Assembly: GCA_013306675.1 (NCBI GenBank)
Contig: JABLUY010000170.1
Span: 1 to 64,000, forward strand
Source: Thraustochytrium sp. TN22
Taxonomy: Eukaryota > Sar > Bigyra > Thraustochytrida > Thraustochytriidae
Direction of reading: 5' to 3'
DNA: 64,000 nucleotides
Positions 21,101-30,581 of the stretch are shown in pieces. The notes beneath the pieces were generated by a model. The model was given only the letters and a program-made list of their open reading frames with translations, was not told where the DNA came from and searched no databases. Every line of letters begins with the position of its first letter. Within the stretch, counting starts at the first letter, position 1. The position numbers and the translations under genes are program-made.

Positions 21101-21164
21101 CGAAGCCGCAGCACGCCCCATCCGGGCCCCGATTGGCATTCGAGGACAGCGTGCAGAGCACTGA
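16200..21164 (+). CDS. Large unrecognised charged coiled-coil protein, 1,654 residues
   Basis: I do not recognise this family. The ATG at 16200 (MERPPPPGSAGWQGW) is the first ATG in the frame. Features in order: a charged helical N-terminus; a region with two aromatic-rich blocks (LRVLTWFDDYDLRADDRFM about 305; FRTWYFGPDGLL about 450); an almost pure Asp/Glu tract at about 620-665; long helical stretches; a second FKTWYAQNKDVRMNYLRSRM block (about 1125); then continuous Glu/Arg/Ala coiled coil to a basic C-terminus (LRWMESVAFARFEPYFPPKP about 1485). The related WF/WY-acidic blocks suggest internal duplication. No membrane segment or catalytic motif is visible. Length, coiled coils and charge fit a cytoskeletal or ciliary structural protein, but that is inference. 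Codon use is like its neighbours and the frame is unbroken over 5 kb, so the gene is real. Confidence 0.8.
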
Positions 21165-21321
21165 TTGACTGCGAGTGCTCGCTTACCCATGATGATATTC
21201 GTGCATTGATGAGGCCTGCGACCTTTGAACTTGCGCTCGGCAGCGGCCCGTGTGAGCGAGCGGTATTCATTGCGATGTGAATCGCCAAGCACCGATCGTT
21301 ACGCTCAGGCCAGGAGAGAAA

Positions 21322-21464
21322 GGCATTCGCAGAAAGGCATTCGCAGAAAGGCATTCGCAGAAAGGCCGGCATTCGCAGAAAGGCCGGCATTCGCAGAAAG
21401 GCATTCGCAGAAAGGCATTCGCAGAAAGGCATTCGCAGAAAGGCATTCGCAGAAAGGCATTCGG
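21322..21464. repeat. 14-bp tandem repeat, about ten units
   Basis: The unit ggcattcgcagaaa is repeated about ten times, with two units enlarged to 18 bp by an extra ggcc (21365-21385). It lies in the spacer between two convergent genes (stops at 21164 and 21804). Spacer-free identical units rule out CRISPR. The open frames across it simply read the repeat. Confidence 0.9.
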
Positions 21465-21803
21465 AGGCTTTTCTGCACAGCCAGGACCCACCGCCAGGAC
21501 CCACCGTCATTTGCGAGGGCTCGGCGACGTCGCAAGTTGTCCAGCAGGCCCGCCTCATTTACTTTGGGTCGTCCTTCACTGGCATCGGACGCCCTTCCCC
21601 CCACGCTAGAGGCCAAGCGGGCGAGCCATGTGCGTAGGCGGGGAAGCAAGAAGGCCAACGAAGCGTGACGAGGATAAACAAAAATACATGTGTTCAGAAT
21701 TTTTATCTGCGCAGCGAGAGAGCATTCATCCATGTGTACTGGTCAGGCAAAGCAGAACAGGCGAAGAACAGGTCAAGAAGGAATTGGCCTCTCCCAGGCG
21801 CAC

Positions 21804-22931
21804 TCACTCAGCGGCACGCTCCTTCTCGCGACGCTCGGCCTCGAGCGTGCCAGCGGGCTGCACCCTGAGCTCAGCGCCGGGCCAGAGGTTGGCGGAGTGC
21901 AGGGTGACTTCGTAGAGGTCATCGAGAACCATGACATGCGGTGGGTAGAGGGTGGCGTTGACGAGCTCCCACTCCCCCGAGGCGAGCTTGCCCGGGATAA
22001 GGCTGCTGTGATGCGCGCCGAGCCACATGATGATGCCGTTGACGACGTCATCGGAGTTGAAGCGGCGCTCCACGACGGTGTCGCCGCAGAAGACGCGGAC
22101 GCGCGTGGTGCCGGCGATGCCGACCTCAGGCTCGATAGGAACCCGATCGGCGAACTCCTGGCGGCGCTCGCGCTCTTCGGCGTTGGCGCTGTTGAGCGAC
22201 TCCTGCAGGGCGGCTTCAAAGGCGGCGCGGTCGCGCGCCAGGAGGTAGAGCGGATGCTCCTGCAGATTCTCCAGCGCACCCTTGGCCAGATAGAGGCGCG
22301 CAGGGTCCTCGGCGCCGCGCAGCACGAGCCAGTCGCCCGTCTGCACGAAGCCGACGAGCTTGAGCAGGTCGTTGCCCGCCGTGCCTGCCGTGCCAACCGT
22401 AGCTGTGTACCGGCGATTGGTGATCTTGACCTCGCGGTAGCGGCGCACGCCCGGGTTCTCGATGATGGTCTTGATCATGTAGAGCAGCTGATCCACAGCC
22501 TTGGGGAAGCCGGCCAGCTGGCCGCAGACCAGCTCCAGGCGCGTCTCAAAGGTGCGAGGCGAGGTGGGCCGCTCGGGCTCGGCGCCGCGGGTGCTTCCCG
22601 AGCGCGCACGGTTGACGGCGCTCCTGATTTGCGTCATGGGGCCGCGCGCCTGGCGCGCCTCGGCCGCTGCCGCGCGCAGCTCGCGCGCGGACTGCTGGTG
22701 CGGCGCGGCGGGCGCCGACCTCGCCTGCTGCGCCGGCGCGCCGGCGAGCAGCGCGCCCACGGCCGCATCCACATTGCCGTCTGCCTGGCGCAGCGCGAAG
22801 AGCGCCGGGTCCGCCTCGAAGCCCATCTGCACGAGGCGGTCCAGCTTCTGCTGCTCCGCCGCGCTGCGCACGCGCACGCCGCCGGCGTCGCTGCCTCCGC
22901 CGCCGCTCAGCCTCCTCCACAGCGCGTTCAT
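21804..22931 (-). CDS. UBA-PUB-UBX protein, p97/VCP cofactor
   Basis: A 375-residue protein with three ubiquitin/p97 modules. A UBA domain lies at about 25-65 (LDRLVQMGFEADPALFALRQ). A PUB domain at about 130-215 (LLYMIKTIIENPG, REVKITNRRY, LLKLVGFVQTGDWLVL) is the fold that grips the p97 C-terminus. A C-terminal UBX domain at about 265-360 has RVRVFCGDTVVERRF and the tail SANLWPGAELRV. PUB plus UBX in one chain is the UBXN6/UBXD1 arrangement, while an N-terminal UBA is typical of other substrate-recruiting UBX proteins. It should link ubiquitinated cargo to p97. ATG 22931 is the first ATG. The frame stays open upstream and reads a hydrophobic Leu/Ala stretch, so a longer form with a membrane anchor begun in an unseen exon cannot be excluded. 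Confidence 0.87.
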   Translation of the reverse strand: MNALWRRLSGGGGSDAGGVRVRSAAEQQKLDRLVQMGFEADPALFALRQADGNVDAAVGALLAGAPAQQARSAPAAPHQQSARELRAAAAEARQARGPMTQIRSAVNRARSGSTRGAEPERPTSPRTFETRLELVCGQLAGFPKAVDQLLYMIKTIIENPGVRRYREVKITNRRYTATVGTAGTAGNDLLKLVGFVQTGDWLVLRGAEDPARLYLAKGALENLQEHPLYLLARDRAAFEAALQESLNSANAEERERRQEFADRVPIEPEVGIAGTTRVRVFCGDTVVERRFNSDDVVNGIIMWLGAHHSSLIPGKLASGEWELVNATLYPPHVMVLDDLYEVTLHSANLWPGAELRVQPAGTLEAERREKERAAE

Positions 22932-22988
22932 CCCCTCGCCGCGCGACGCCTGCTGCCGCAGCACCAGCGCCAGCGCCAGCGCCAGCAC

Positions 22989-23191
22989 GCCGCCGACCGC
23001 CGCCTCGATCCTGCCGCGCTCGCGCTCGTACGCCGCCGCCGCCGCAGCCGCCGCGTCGCGCGCGTGCCTGAGAGCGTGTCCGGGTCGCCCCTGCCTGCGC
23101 CGAGCGCCGCCGCCGCGCCGCGCCGCGCCTGCCGCTGCCTGCCGCTGCCTGCCGCTGCCTGCCGCTGCCTGCGCGGGCCTCGCGCCGCGCC

Positions 23192-23222
<31 letters not shown>

Positions 23223-24196
23223 GCTCTCGCGCTCTCCGCCTCGACGCAGGTTGCGGGTCTGGCGCGCGGCGCGGCGCGGCGCAGGTGCGCGCGGCGAATT
23301 CGGCCTGGTTCGCCCGAGACGGCGACTCGGCGGCGGTCATGTTCGATCTCATGATCACGGTGGCGGCCGACCCGGACTCCGACTCGGACCTGGAGAGAGT
23401 GCGGGTCGTGAGACCCAAATTGATTGAAGGTACCTCGCCTAGCTTGAAGCGAGCTGAGCAGGCCCGGCACCGCGGAGAGTGGCGCTGCGCTGGCCATGTG
23501 GCTGGAGCGAGAGCGTCGAGAGTCGCCTTCGAGACCATCCGAGCCGGCGAGCACGCGAGCTCCAACTCTCCCTCCGCGCGTGCCAGGGCCGGGGCCAGGC
23601 CGCGGTGGGGTGCTGCTGGCTGATGGCCGCCACCGGCCACGGCAGGACGACAGACTGAGGCGGGAAGGCGGACGCGGAGAGGCACGTCCTGGTGCTCTGG
23701 AGGAGCGACGCGTCGGCCGAGGGAGGGATCTTCTGTTGTCGCTGCAGAAGCGAGATGAAAGGCCGGGTGAACGGGCTGGTGGATGGCTTGGTCCTCTCGG
23801 CGGACTTGGCGGCGAGCCGGAGGGAAAGAGGACGCCGCGCCGCGCCAGGCCACGTCAATGCAGGCGAAGAAGCACCCCTCGAACAGGGAAGGACGAGAGT
23901 TACGAGACGCGACGCAGTCCGGTCGAGCGAGCGAGCGAGCGAGCGGCCTCGGATGATGTGGAGAGCGCGCGTCGGAGCCTCAGAAGGCCACCACCACTGT
24001 CCGTCAGAAGCTCTGGAAGCCTCTGGAAGAAGACACCGCGGACAGGGTGTGTGGGTAACGTGGGTAACGTCGCAGAAGGCCTCCACACAGAAGAAGGTGC
24101 GGACAAGCGCGGACAGGCAGAGGCCGGATCAAAGCGCAGGCGCCGCAGGGCGAGGCGAGCGAGCAGCGGAACCCTGGCTTGCGCAAGGCGGGCGAA
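22989..24196. other. Divergent spacer without a recognisable gene
   Basis: About 1.2 kb between the UBX protein and the diphthamide gene, transcribed away from each other. It includes a cctgccgctg-type 10-bp repeat (about 23127-23170), a (GCC)n run at about 23195-23222, and agcg repeats at about 23928-23945. Open frames are Arg/Ala-rich without domains. Both promoters should lie here. Confidence 0.5.
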
Positions 24197-24970
24197 ATGG
24201 GGGAGCAGGAGCGGCCGAAGAGGTTGCGCGCGGCGGTGTCCTTCACGGGCGGGAAGGACTGCCACTTGGCGCTGGCGAGGGCCAGGGAGCGCGAGGACGT
24301 GGAGGTGGTGGGCCTCGTCTGCTTCAAGCCGCCCGGCGAGGCGCGCTTCAAGGCCCACCCGTTGGCGGTGCAGACGCTGCAGGCCAAGGCGCTGGGGCTG
24401 CCGCTGTGGATGGCCGTGGTGGACGCCAGCAGACACGAAGGCAGCTTCTTGCAGGCGTACGGCGCGGCGCTGCGCGAGCTGCGCGAGACGCACGGCGTGG
24501 ACTTGGTGGTGACGGGCGACATCGACCTGGTGGGGACGAGCAAGACCAACTTTATGACGGATGTGTGCGAGCAGACCGCGTGCGGCGTGGAGTGCTGGCT
24601 GCCACTCTGGCAGGTGGGCCGGCGCGCGGCGCTGGACGAGATGCTGGCGCGCGGCTTTGACATCCGCTTCAGCTGCGTCAAGAGCCCGTTTTTCGACGCC
24701 AGCTGGGTCGGTCGGCGCCTGGACGAGGCCAGTCTGCGCGAGATGGAGGCGCACGAGTCACAAGGCCTTGACCTGTGCGGCGAGAATGGCGAATACCACA
24801 CGGTCGTGGTGGACGCACCGAGCCTGTACAGCGGGACGGAGCGCCTGGTGCCGGCCGAGATCACGCCCGAGGAGCACTTTGCCCTGCCGGGCCAAAAGGA
24901 GGGCGAGCGCTGGTGGACGGCCGGCCCAAGCCCGTATCAGCTCGCGCCGCGCGAAGCGGCGGCACAGTGA
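24197..24970 (+). CDS. DPH6: Diphthine-ammonia ligase
   Basis: A 257-residue ATP-pyrophosphatase of the Dph6/ATPBD4 family, which catalyses the last step of diphthamide synthesis: amidation of diphthine on elongation factor 2 using ATP and ammonium. The PP-loop is SFTGGKDCHLAL near residue 16 (family SGGKDS). Further family signatures are VVTGDIDLVGTSKTNF, CVECWLPLW-type sequence (GVECWLPLWQ), SCVKSPFFDASWVGR and the diagnostic CGENGEYHTVVVDAP. The ATG at 24197 lies seven codons after a non-ATG opening of the frame. Length equals that of the single-domain archaeal and animal enzymes; the fungal RidA-like C-terminal extension is absent. It ends 150 bp from the converging PIG-G-like gene. Confidence 0.93.
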   Translation: MGEQERPKRLRAAVSFTGGKDCHLALARAREREDVEVVGLVCFKPPGEARFKAHPLAVQTLQAKALGLPLWMAVVDASRHEGSFLQAYGAALRELRETHGVDLVVTGDIDLVGTSKTNFMTDVCEQTACGVECWLPLWQVGRRAALDEMLARGFDIRFSCVKSPFFDASWVGRRLDEASLREMEAHESQGLDLCGENGEYHTVVVDAPSLYSGTERLVPAEITPEEHFALPGQKEGERWWTAGPSPYQLAPREAAAQ

Positions 24971-25039
24971 TGTGATCCTCCCAGCCTGGGCGCCAAGATG
25001 GGTTCTGACCACTCTAATCAAGAGTGGAGAATGTTTGCG

Positions 25040-25095
25040 CTGCACACCACGCGCTGTACACCACGCGCTGCACGCCACGCGCTGCACACCGCGCA
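25040..25095. repeat. 14-bp tandem repeat, four units
   Basis: The unit ctgcacaccacgcg and close variants (ctgtacaccacgcg, ctgcacgccacgcg) are repeated four times in the convergent spacer after DPH6. Confidence 0.8.
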
Positions 25096-25120
25096 CGATG
25101 AACAGCAGTTAACTTACCGA

Positions 25121-27772
25121 CTATGAAGTGAACACATACAGTAGCAGGCCTGCGGCAACTTGAAAAAAGAACAGCATCACCTCGAGCATCCACTTGGGCG
25201 CAAAGACGGACCAGATGAAGAGATGCGTGCGCATCGCCACGAGCACGGCCGTGGCGACGGCAATGCGCCAGGCGGCGCAGGCGAGGAAGACATGATGCGC
25301 CGCGGCGGCGGCGTTGGCGGCGGGGCTCGCGCCTAGCGCGCGAGGACCGGCCAGCGCAAGCACGCGCGCCGCGTTAGCGAGCCCCATGATGGGCCCGGAG
25401 AACGTGATCACAAAGGTCAGCGAGCCCACCAGCGTCTGGCTGTAGTCGGAGAGGCCAGTGTAGGCGCCGCTAATGTCGACGGTGGAGACCACGTGCGAGT
25501 TCCCCAGCGCGAAGAAGATGCACTGGCCCAGGACCCACTGCAGCAGGACGACCTCGGTGGGCGAGGCGGCGAGCGCGCGCAGGCCCTCGGCCGCGACACG
25601 CGTGAGCGTTAGCGCGCCGCAGATGACGGCCGTCGCCGTGTTGCGGTGCAGGAGCAGCAAGAGCACCTCGAGGCCGAGCAGGCCGACCTCCCAGGCCGCC
25701 GCACGGCCCGCGGGGCGACCCAGGCGCGCGCCCAGCAGCGCCAGGGCGGCGGCGCACAGGTAGGTGGCTCGGGCGCGCCACAGCTCGGTGAGGCCCAACA
25801 CGCGCGTCTCGCGCGGCAGCTCGTACACCTTGAGCGAGAGCAGGAGCACCGTGGCGGCCAGCACACAGACGCCCGCAGCCGCCTGTGCGCGCGAGCTCAG
25901 CGCTGCCCGGTGTCTCCGCAACCGCCAGATCGCCAGGGCGGCGTACGCGACCAGCAGCGCTGACACGACGGGCGGGCTGTAGACGTCCTCCGGCATCACC
26001 AGCACGGCGGTGCCCTCGTCGACAAAGTCGCCCTCGTCAGCCTGGTGCGCCAATCGCGCAAAGTTGATGACCATGAGGCGCTCGCGCAGCACACGCATGA
26101 GGACCACCGTGGCTGCGAGCGCCCGTAGCCCAACCCCTGCCGGGCCCTTGGTCTCCCGTAGCGCAAGCACTAGACGACCGAGAACCCAGGAGAGCCCGAG
26201 AAAGTACCAGACCACGTGCTCGTTCTCGACTGCGGAGGAGCTCGTCAGGCTCAAAGAGTGCACCGCGAGGAGACCCACCAAATGGCGCGCCGGCACCGCG
26301 AGCGTGGTCCACGGCACGGGGCGCGCGAAGCCGACGAGGCAAACCACGGCAAGGACTCCGACTGCGAGGCCGAGTCGGACGGCCTCGGCCAGCTCGTCGG
26401 CATCGCCCCCGGCGCTGCTGCCCAGACGCGAAAGGTAGAGCTTGGTGTGCGCCGCGTCCACGAAGGCCTCCAGGTCGTTGTCTCGCTGCGCGCGCAGCGA
26501 AGCGTCCTGCGTCCACGACGGAAAGTCGTGGTCCAGGAGCGCCTCGAGCTGGGCGGCGTTCTGCGCGAGCGCCGCCTCGTAGCGCGCCTCGCCATCGGGC
26601 AGCGCCGCGAAGGGCTCGCGAAGGACCCGGCCGACGCTCTTGGCCGGGATGCCGACGTCAAAGAGCGCCCCGAGCGTCGGCACCAGGTCCACCTGCGCCA
26701 TGTGATGGCGGACGCGTGGGGGGGCGCCGCCCGCGGCGCCCGCGGCGCCCACGGCGCCCGCGGCCGGGGGCGGCTGCGGGCCAATGTGCGCAAAGAGAAG
26801 GAAGGCGCTGGTTTCCGGCTCCGAGGCGCCACCGTGGTTGCCCACTTTGTTCATGCCGTGGTCGCTGAGCAGCAGGAGCAGCGTGGGGAGCGCCTCGCCT
26901 CGCGCGTTGCAGCGCGCCGGCCCGGCGTCGCAGTCGGGCGTCGCGGCCCGCCGCCGGTCCTGTACCCGCAGCGAGCGGTGCACCTCCTCGAAGGCGCGGT
27001 CCATCTCAAGTAGCTTGGTGCCGAGCTGCGGCGAGAACGGCCCGAGGGTGTGGCCAATGTGGTCGAGGCCGAGGTAGTGCAGCACGACGACGTCCCAGTC
27101 GCTGGCCTGCGGCGCGGCCAGGGTCGGGTCAAAGTCCTCGCCCAGGTGCCGTGTCACGTTCGTGTCCACCTCGGTGTAGTCCTTGGTGAAGAAGCTGCTG
27201 GTGCCGTCGTGTCGCGCGAACTGGTCTGGGTAGAGCTTGAGCCAGGTCTCGTCGCCGTACAGGACGAGGCGGCGCCGCCCCTGGTCGCGCAGGCGGTCCA
27301 CCAGGTTGTCCTCGCGCAGGGCCTTGGAGTCCAGGTTGTTCATGACATCGATGAAGCGCGGAACGCCGCCAGTCGTGAGCGCCTTGATGCGCGGCATGGT
27401 CACGGTTGGCGTGTTGGCGTCCGACACGAAGGACGCCGCCAAGGCGCTCTCCTCCTGCAGCAGGCCGCGCACGAACCGCATCTCGGTGCGGTTGTGCACG
27501 AAGTCTTCACGCAGCGCGTCGACGAGCATCACCACCAGCCGCCCGTACGCCGGGCCCGGGCCCTCGCTGGACGTGCCACCATCGTTGATGTGCCGCTGCT
27601 GCTGTTGCTGCGCTGCCGCCGGTGCGCCCGAGCGCTGCGCGGCTGCATGCGGCGCCTCGGACGCGGCAGCGGGCCACGCGGGCAGCTCTAGCGCGAGCAC
27701 CGCGCACGCCACCCAAACCAGCGCGGCCACTTGCGCCGCGTGCAGGACCAGCGTGCGGCCCAGGCCGGCCAT
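25121..27772 (-). CDS. PIGG: GPI ethanolamine phosphate transferase, PIG-G/LAS21 type
   Basis: An 883-residue ER enzyme that adds ethanolamine phosphate to the second mannose of GPI anchors. The chosen ATG at 27772 starts MAGLGRTLVLHAAQVAALVW, a good signal anchor; an ATG at 27919 would add 49 residues ahead of it. The luminal alkaline-phosphatase-like domain (about 60-420) has VVMLVDALREDFV, the nucleophile region NTPTVTMPRIKALTTGG, the metal-binding HYLGLDHIGHTLGP and SDHGMNKVGNHGG. HYLGLDHIGH is characteristic of PIG-G/PIG-O rather than PIG-N. The remainder is a chain of about a dozen hydrophobic helices, as expected. The C-terminus ends in a hydrophobic segment. PIG-O is the main alternative; the length favours PIG-G. 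Confidence 0.88.
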   Translation of the reverse strand: MAGLGRTLVLHAAQVAALVWVACAVLALELPAWPAAASEAPHAAAQRSGAPAAAQQQQQRHINDGGTSSEGPGPAYGRLVVMLVDALREDFVHNRTEMRFVRGLLQEESALAASFVSDANTPTVTMPRIKALTTGGVPRFIDVMNNLDSKALREDNLVDRLRDQGRRRLVLYGDETWLKLYPDQFARHDGTSSFFTKDYTEVDTNVTRHLGEDFDPTLAAPQASDWDVVVLHYLGLDHIGHTLGPFSPQLGTKLLEMDRAFEEVHRSLRVQDRRRAATPDCDAGPARCNARGEALPTLLLLLSDHGMNKVGNHGGASEPETSAFLLFAHIGPQPPPAAGAVGAAGAAGGAPPRVRHHMAQVDLVPTLGALFDVGIPAKSVGRVLREPFAALPDGEARYEAALAQNAAQLEALLDHDFPSWTQDASLRAQRDNDLEAFVDAAHTKLYLSRLGSSAGGDADELAEAVRLGLAVGVLAVVCLVGFARPVPWTTLAVPARHLVGLLAVHSLSLTSSSAVENEHVVWYFLGLSWVLGRLVLALRETKGPAGVGLRALAATVVLMRVLRERLMVINFARLAHQADEGDFVDEGTAVLVMPEDVYSPPVVSALLVAYAALAIWRLRRHRAALSSRAQAAAGVCVLAATVLLLSLKVYELPRETRVLGLTELWRARATYLCAAALALLGARLGRPAGRAAAWEVGLLGLEVLLLLLHRNTATAVICGALTLTRVAAEGLRALAASPTEVVLLQWVLGQCIFFALGNSHVVSTVDISGAYTGLSDYSQTLVGSLTFVITFSGPIMGLANAARVLALAGPRALGASPAANAAAAAHHVFLACAAWRIAVATAVLVAMRTHLFIWSVFAPKWMLEVMLFFFQVAAGLLLYVFTS

Positions 27773-28097
27773 GCTCGAGATTCGGGTCTGGGATGACAAC
27801 AAGAGGCAGCTGAGCAGCCTGAGCTGATGGGAGCTGAGGGCGGGCATCGAAAACAGCGCGAAACGTGCGAGAATGAACTCGTGTGCTTTGGGAGCTCGAG
27901 GGGTGGAGTAGAAGTACATTCAGCGCCAAGTTGCCATGGGCGATGGCGACGACGCGCGAGGGGCTAGCAGCGCAATCTCTCGCGCCGAGAGCCACAGCGC
28001 GTCATCCACGTCTAGGTCCTGCTCTTCAGGCTCACGCTGACCTCTCGCAGAGTCACCTAGGAGCATGGCCGGATCAGAGGATGACTCATAACTTATC
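27773..28097. other. Spacer without a recognisable gene
   Basis: About 320 bp that hold the upstream region of the PIG-G-like gene and the downstream end of the orphan gene on the same strand. It is visibly less GC-rich towards 28050-28110. No coding sequence is recognised. Confidence 0.45.
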
Positions 28098-30581
28098 TTA
28101 TTCCGAGTAGGGGCTGGCAAGATTGCCATCGCTTTCGTTCTCGTTGTGCTCATGACGAGACCTCTTGTAGGACTTCTTCTTGAAGAGGCTGCCCTCGACC
28201 TCCTCGATCCTCTTCTCGATCTCGCTAATCCTTCTCCTGACTCTGTCTCCGTTGGACCGTTGGTGCTCGATAGTATCTTCTAAGACCTTCTGGAGGGCCG
28301 GACCTCCGTCCTTGAGCTTGAGCACATTGTCCATGTCGCGCTGCAGAGTTGCTACACAGCTCTTCTTTTTCTTCTCCAATGAGCGGATCTCGCTCTTGAG
28401 GTCCTTCCTTCTTCTCTTCTCGCTTCTCCGTGCCTCCTCCTGGGCATCTCGCTTCTCGCGGAGGGCCAACTCCTTCTCGCGAATCGCGAGTTGCCTCTCC
28501 TGGACTTTCATTCTATCCCTTTGCCCCGCCAAGAGGTGCTCCGTGAGGTTGCTGGCCATTGCTCGGGACTCGGCGATCCTGGTTTCGGCCCAACTACGGC
28601 CACGTGGCGGCGGCGTCGGCCTGCCGTCGTCGAGGTCGTCCTCGTCTTCGCCGGACATATCTGCCTCCATGCCGTCCGTGTCGGTCATCAGTCTGTACAT
28701 CCTGCCCTGTACCCCGTGATCTGGCTCGCAAAGGAGCCGAGCTCCGTACCACACAGCTTCCTCGTTGTTCCGGATGCGGCTCTTGACTGCGTTCTCGAAA
28801 CCGCGCCGGCGGAGGGACGGCGCGGCCTGAGGACCATCCTGCTCTTCACCGTCGGCGTCAAATCCACCGTAGTCGCCGTAGCCTTCTCCCTGGCGCGTCG
28901 CAGCATCTAGGCGCGCGGCATTCTGACCGGAGGACGCAAAGAGGGCGGAGACCGTGGTCAGGTCGGTACGGTACGAGCGCCAGACCGCTTTCACATCGGT
29001 CATCTTGTTGTCGATCTTGAACTTGTACGCTCCGATCGGTGGCTCGGAAATGTCAAGGTTCGTGTCAACGCGCGGCTCTGGGGAGAAGTTTGGGTCGTTG
29101 ACGCGCTCAGCAAGCAGCTTGAATGGGTTGCGCTTTGCGTGGTAGTCCCTGCGGTGAGTAGGCTTCGCCTTCATCAATCCCTGGAAGATCTCCTCTCCAG
29201 TCTCGTCGTTCACCAGCACCGCCTCAAGCATCCGGACGAGAGCGACTCCCAAAGACTCGCTCTTCAGTTGCTGATTGCGTCTGGTTCCGTCATCTTCTCC
29301 GTTGCCCTCTGCTTCTGTTGTACTGATCTCCACGAGAGTGCCCCAGGTCTCTCGCTGCGCCGCGTTCCCATCACTCGCCGGCTGGGCGGCCTGCGACGTA
29401 GCGCTGCCACTGGGCAGCAGGCTGCTGCGGAGATGGTCGTTGCAGAAGGAGATGAGCTCCGCGATTGGCGCCGCGTCGGCGCTGCTGACATCTATGCGGA
29501 AGGCAAATGTGCCGTCCTCGGTTCGCTTGAGGAGCGGTGCGAGGTAAAGATAGATCGCGAGCTCCAGCATGGCCACAAGTGATCTGGTCGGATCCGAGTC
29601 GGGTGTGGTCTGCTCCGAGTCAATGAGGCGCCCCGGAAGAAGAACTGGCTGAGACCTGGAACTGACATCGGCGGTTGAATGACCGTAGGCCTCGGCGAAG
29701 ACGTGACGGAGATGAGCCGGCTTGCCTCCGCGCTGCCCCCCGCCCTCCAGGTGTTTCAACAGCTCGCCACGCTTACCCGGCACGGACCGCCCAAAAAGGT
29801 TTTCGTAGCACTGAGCAACTGACCTTGAGATGCACGCGCGGGCTGAGTGGCACTTCAACAGTTCCTTGATCGCCGTGAGGATGTCCGTCACCTCCTTTTT
29901 GGCACCACGAAATCTGGACCTCATGAATTTCTTGAGGAGCTGTCCGATGCTGTCTCGATCGAGGCTGATGGAGGCCAATCCGCGCGAGATGTAGTCCTCA
30001 GTGGCTCTCTTCCAGCGCTCGTCGTCCGTCATGGGTTCCTCGGATCGCGTGGAACCGTCAAGAGCTCTGCCTGCAGCGCCTCGGCATGCGGCCTCGTCAC
30101 CGCTGTGAGGGTCCGCGCTGCGATCGAGGTCTTCGTCGTCCGAAAGTTGGGAGTCGATGGCATTCTGGCTTCGCTCTCCCTCGCCGTCCTCTCGTGCCTG
30201 ATCAGAGTTCTGGCTGGATGGGGCCTGATTGGCTTGAACGATTCGCCCGTCTTGCTCAGCATCATCACCACGCGGCTCCGGGTCTCCTGCAGCCATAGTA
30301 TCAGAGCTCCTGCTCATACTGCTACTGGAGCTGCTGCTGCTAAGGTCGCTTTGGGCATCTCCACCATCACCTGCAGAATGCCCACGACGTTGAGCTTCGC
30401 CACGTCCGCGTTCACCTCTGCGAACACGCCCGGGCTCACACTCAAGGTCACGCTGACGGCCAGGAGCACGCCTAGGCTTGACAAGGCCGTTGCTAGCAAG
30501 AGAACCTCCGCCGCCGGCACGCGAGCCACCCGGGCGCGCACCACCGCCCCGCGGGCGCGCTACGCGCGTCCGCCTCTGCAT
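28098..30581 (-). CDS. Orphan protein, 827 residues, with C-terminal coiled coil
   Basis: I do not recognise this gene. The ATG at 30581 begins a basic Gly/Arg-rich leader, followed by a Ser run and an acidic, Asp/Ser/Gln-rich region to about residue 180. A folded-looking core follows (about 185-610). One segment in it, MTDVKAVWRSYRTDLTTVSA near 545, faintly recalls Myb/trihelix DNA-binding modules found in some transposon-derived proteins. The last 160 residues are a Lys/Arg/Glu coiled coil (IREKELALREKRDAQEEARR) with a basic end, compatible with nuclear location. Its codons are less extreme in G/C than those of neighbouring genes, and the flanks are AT-richer and repeat-bearing, suggesting a different history. 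The frame is intact. Function is unknown; the DNA-binding idea is weak inference. Confidence 0.65.
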   Translation of the reverse strand: MQRRTRVARPRGGGARPGGSRAGGGGSLASNGLVKPRRAPGRQRDLECEPGRVRRGERGRGEAQRRGHSAGDGGDAQSDLSSSSSSSSMSRSSDTMAAGDPEPRGDDAEQDGRIVQANQAPSSQNSDQAREDGEGERSQNAIDSQLSDDEDLDRSADPHSGDEAACRGAAGRALDGSTRSEEPMTDDERWKRATEDYISRGLASISLDRDSIGQLLKKFMRSRFRGAKKEVTDILTAIKELLKCHSARACISRSVAQCYENLFGRSVPGKRGELLKHLEGGGQRGGKPAHLRHVFAEAYGHSTADVSSRSQPVLLPGRLIDSEQTTPDSDPTRSLVAMLELAIYLYLAPLLKRTEDGTFAFRIDVSSADAAPIAELISFCNDHLRSSLLPSGSATSQAAQPASDGNAAQRETWGTLVEISTTEAEGNGEDDGTRRNQQLKSESLGVALVRMLEAVLVNDETGEEIFQGLMKAKPTHRRDYHAKRNPFKLLAERVNDPNFSPEPRVDTNLDISEPPIGAYKFKIDNKMTDVKAVWRSYRTDLTTVSALFASSGQNAARLDAATRQGEGYGDYGGFDADGEEQDGPQAAPSLRRRGFENAVKSRIRNNEEAVWYGARLLCEPDHGVQGRMYRLMTDTDGMEADMSGEDEDDLDDGRPTPPPRGRSWAETRIAESRAMASNLTEHLLAGQRDRMKVQERQLAIREKELALREKRDAQEEARRSEKRRRKDLKSEIRSLEKKKKSCVATLQRDMDNVLKLKDGGPALQKVLEDTIEHQRSNGDRVRRRISEIEKRIEEVEGSLFKKKSYKRSRHEHNENESDGNLASPYSE

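Noticed and set aside
19104-21161. 685-codon minus-strand frame over the large coiled-coil gene
   Set aside because: It mirrors Glu/Arg codons as Leu/Ala without domain structure.
21322-21464. 14-bp repeats considered as a CRISPR or binding-site array
   Set aside because: No unique spacers and no associated genes; a plain minisatellite explains it.
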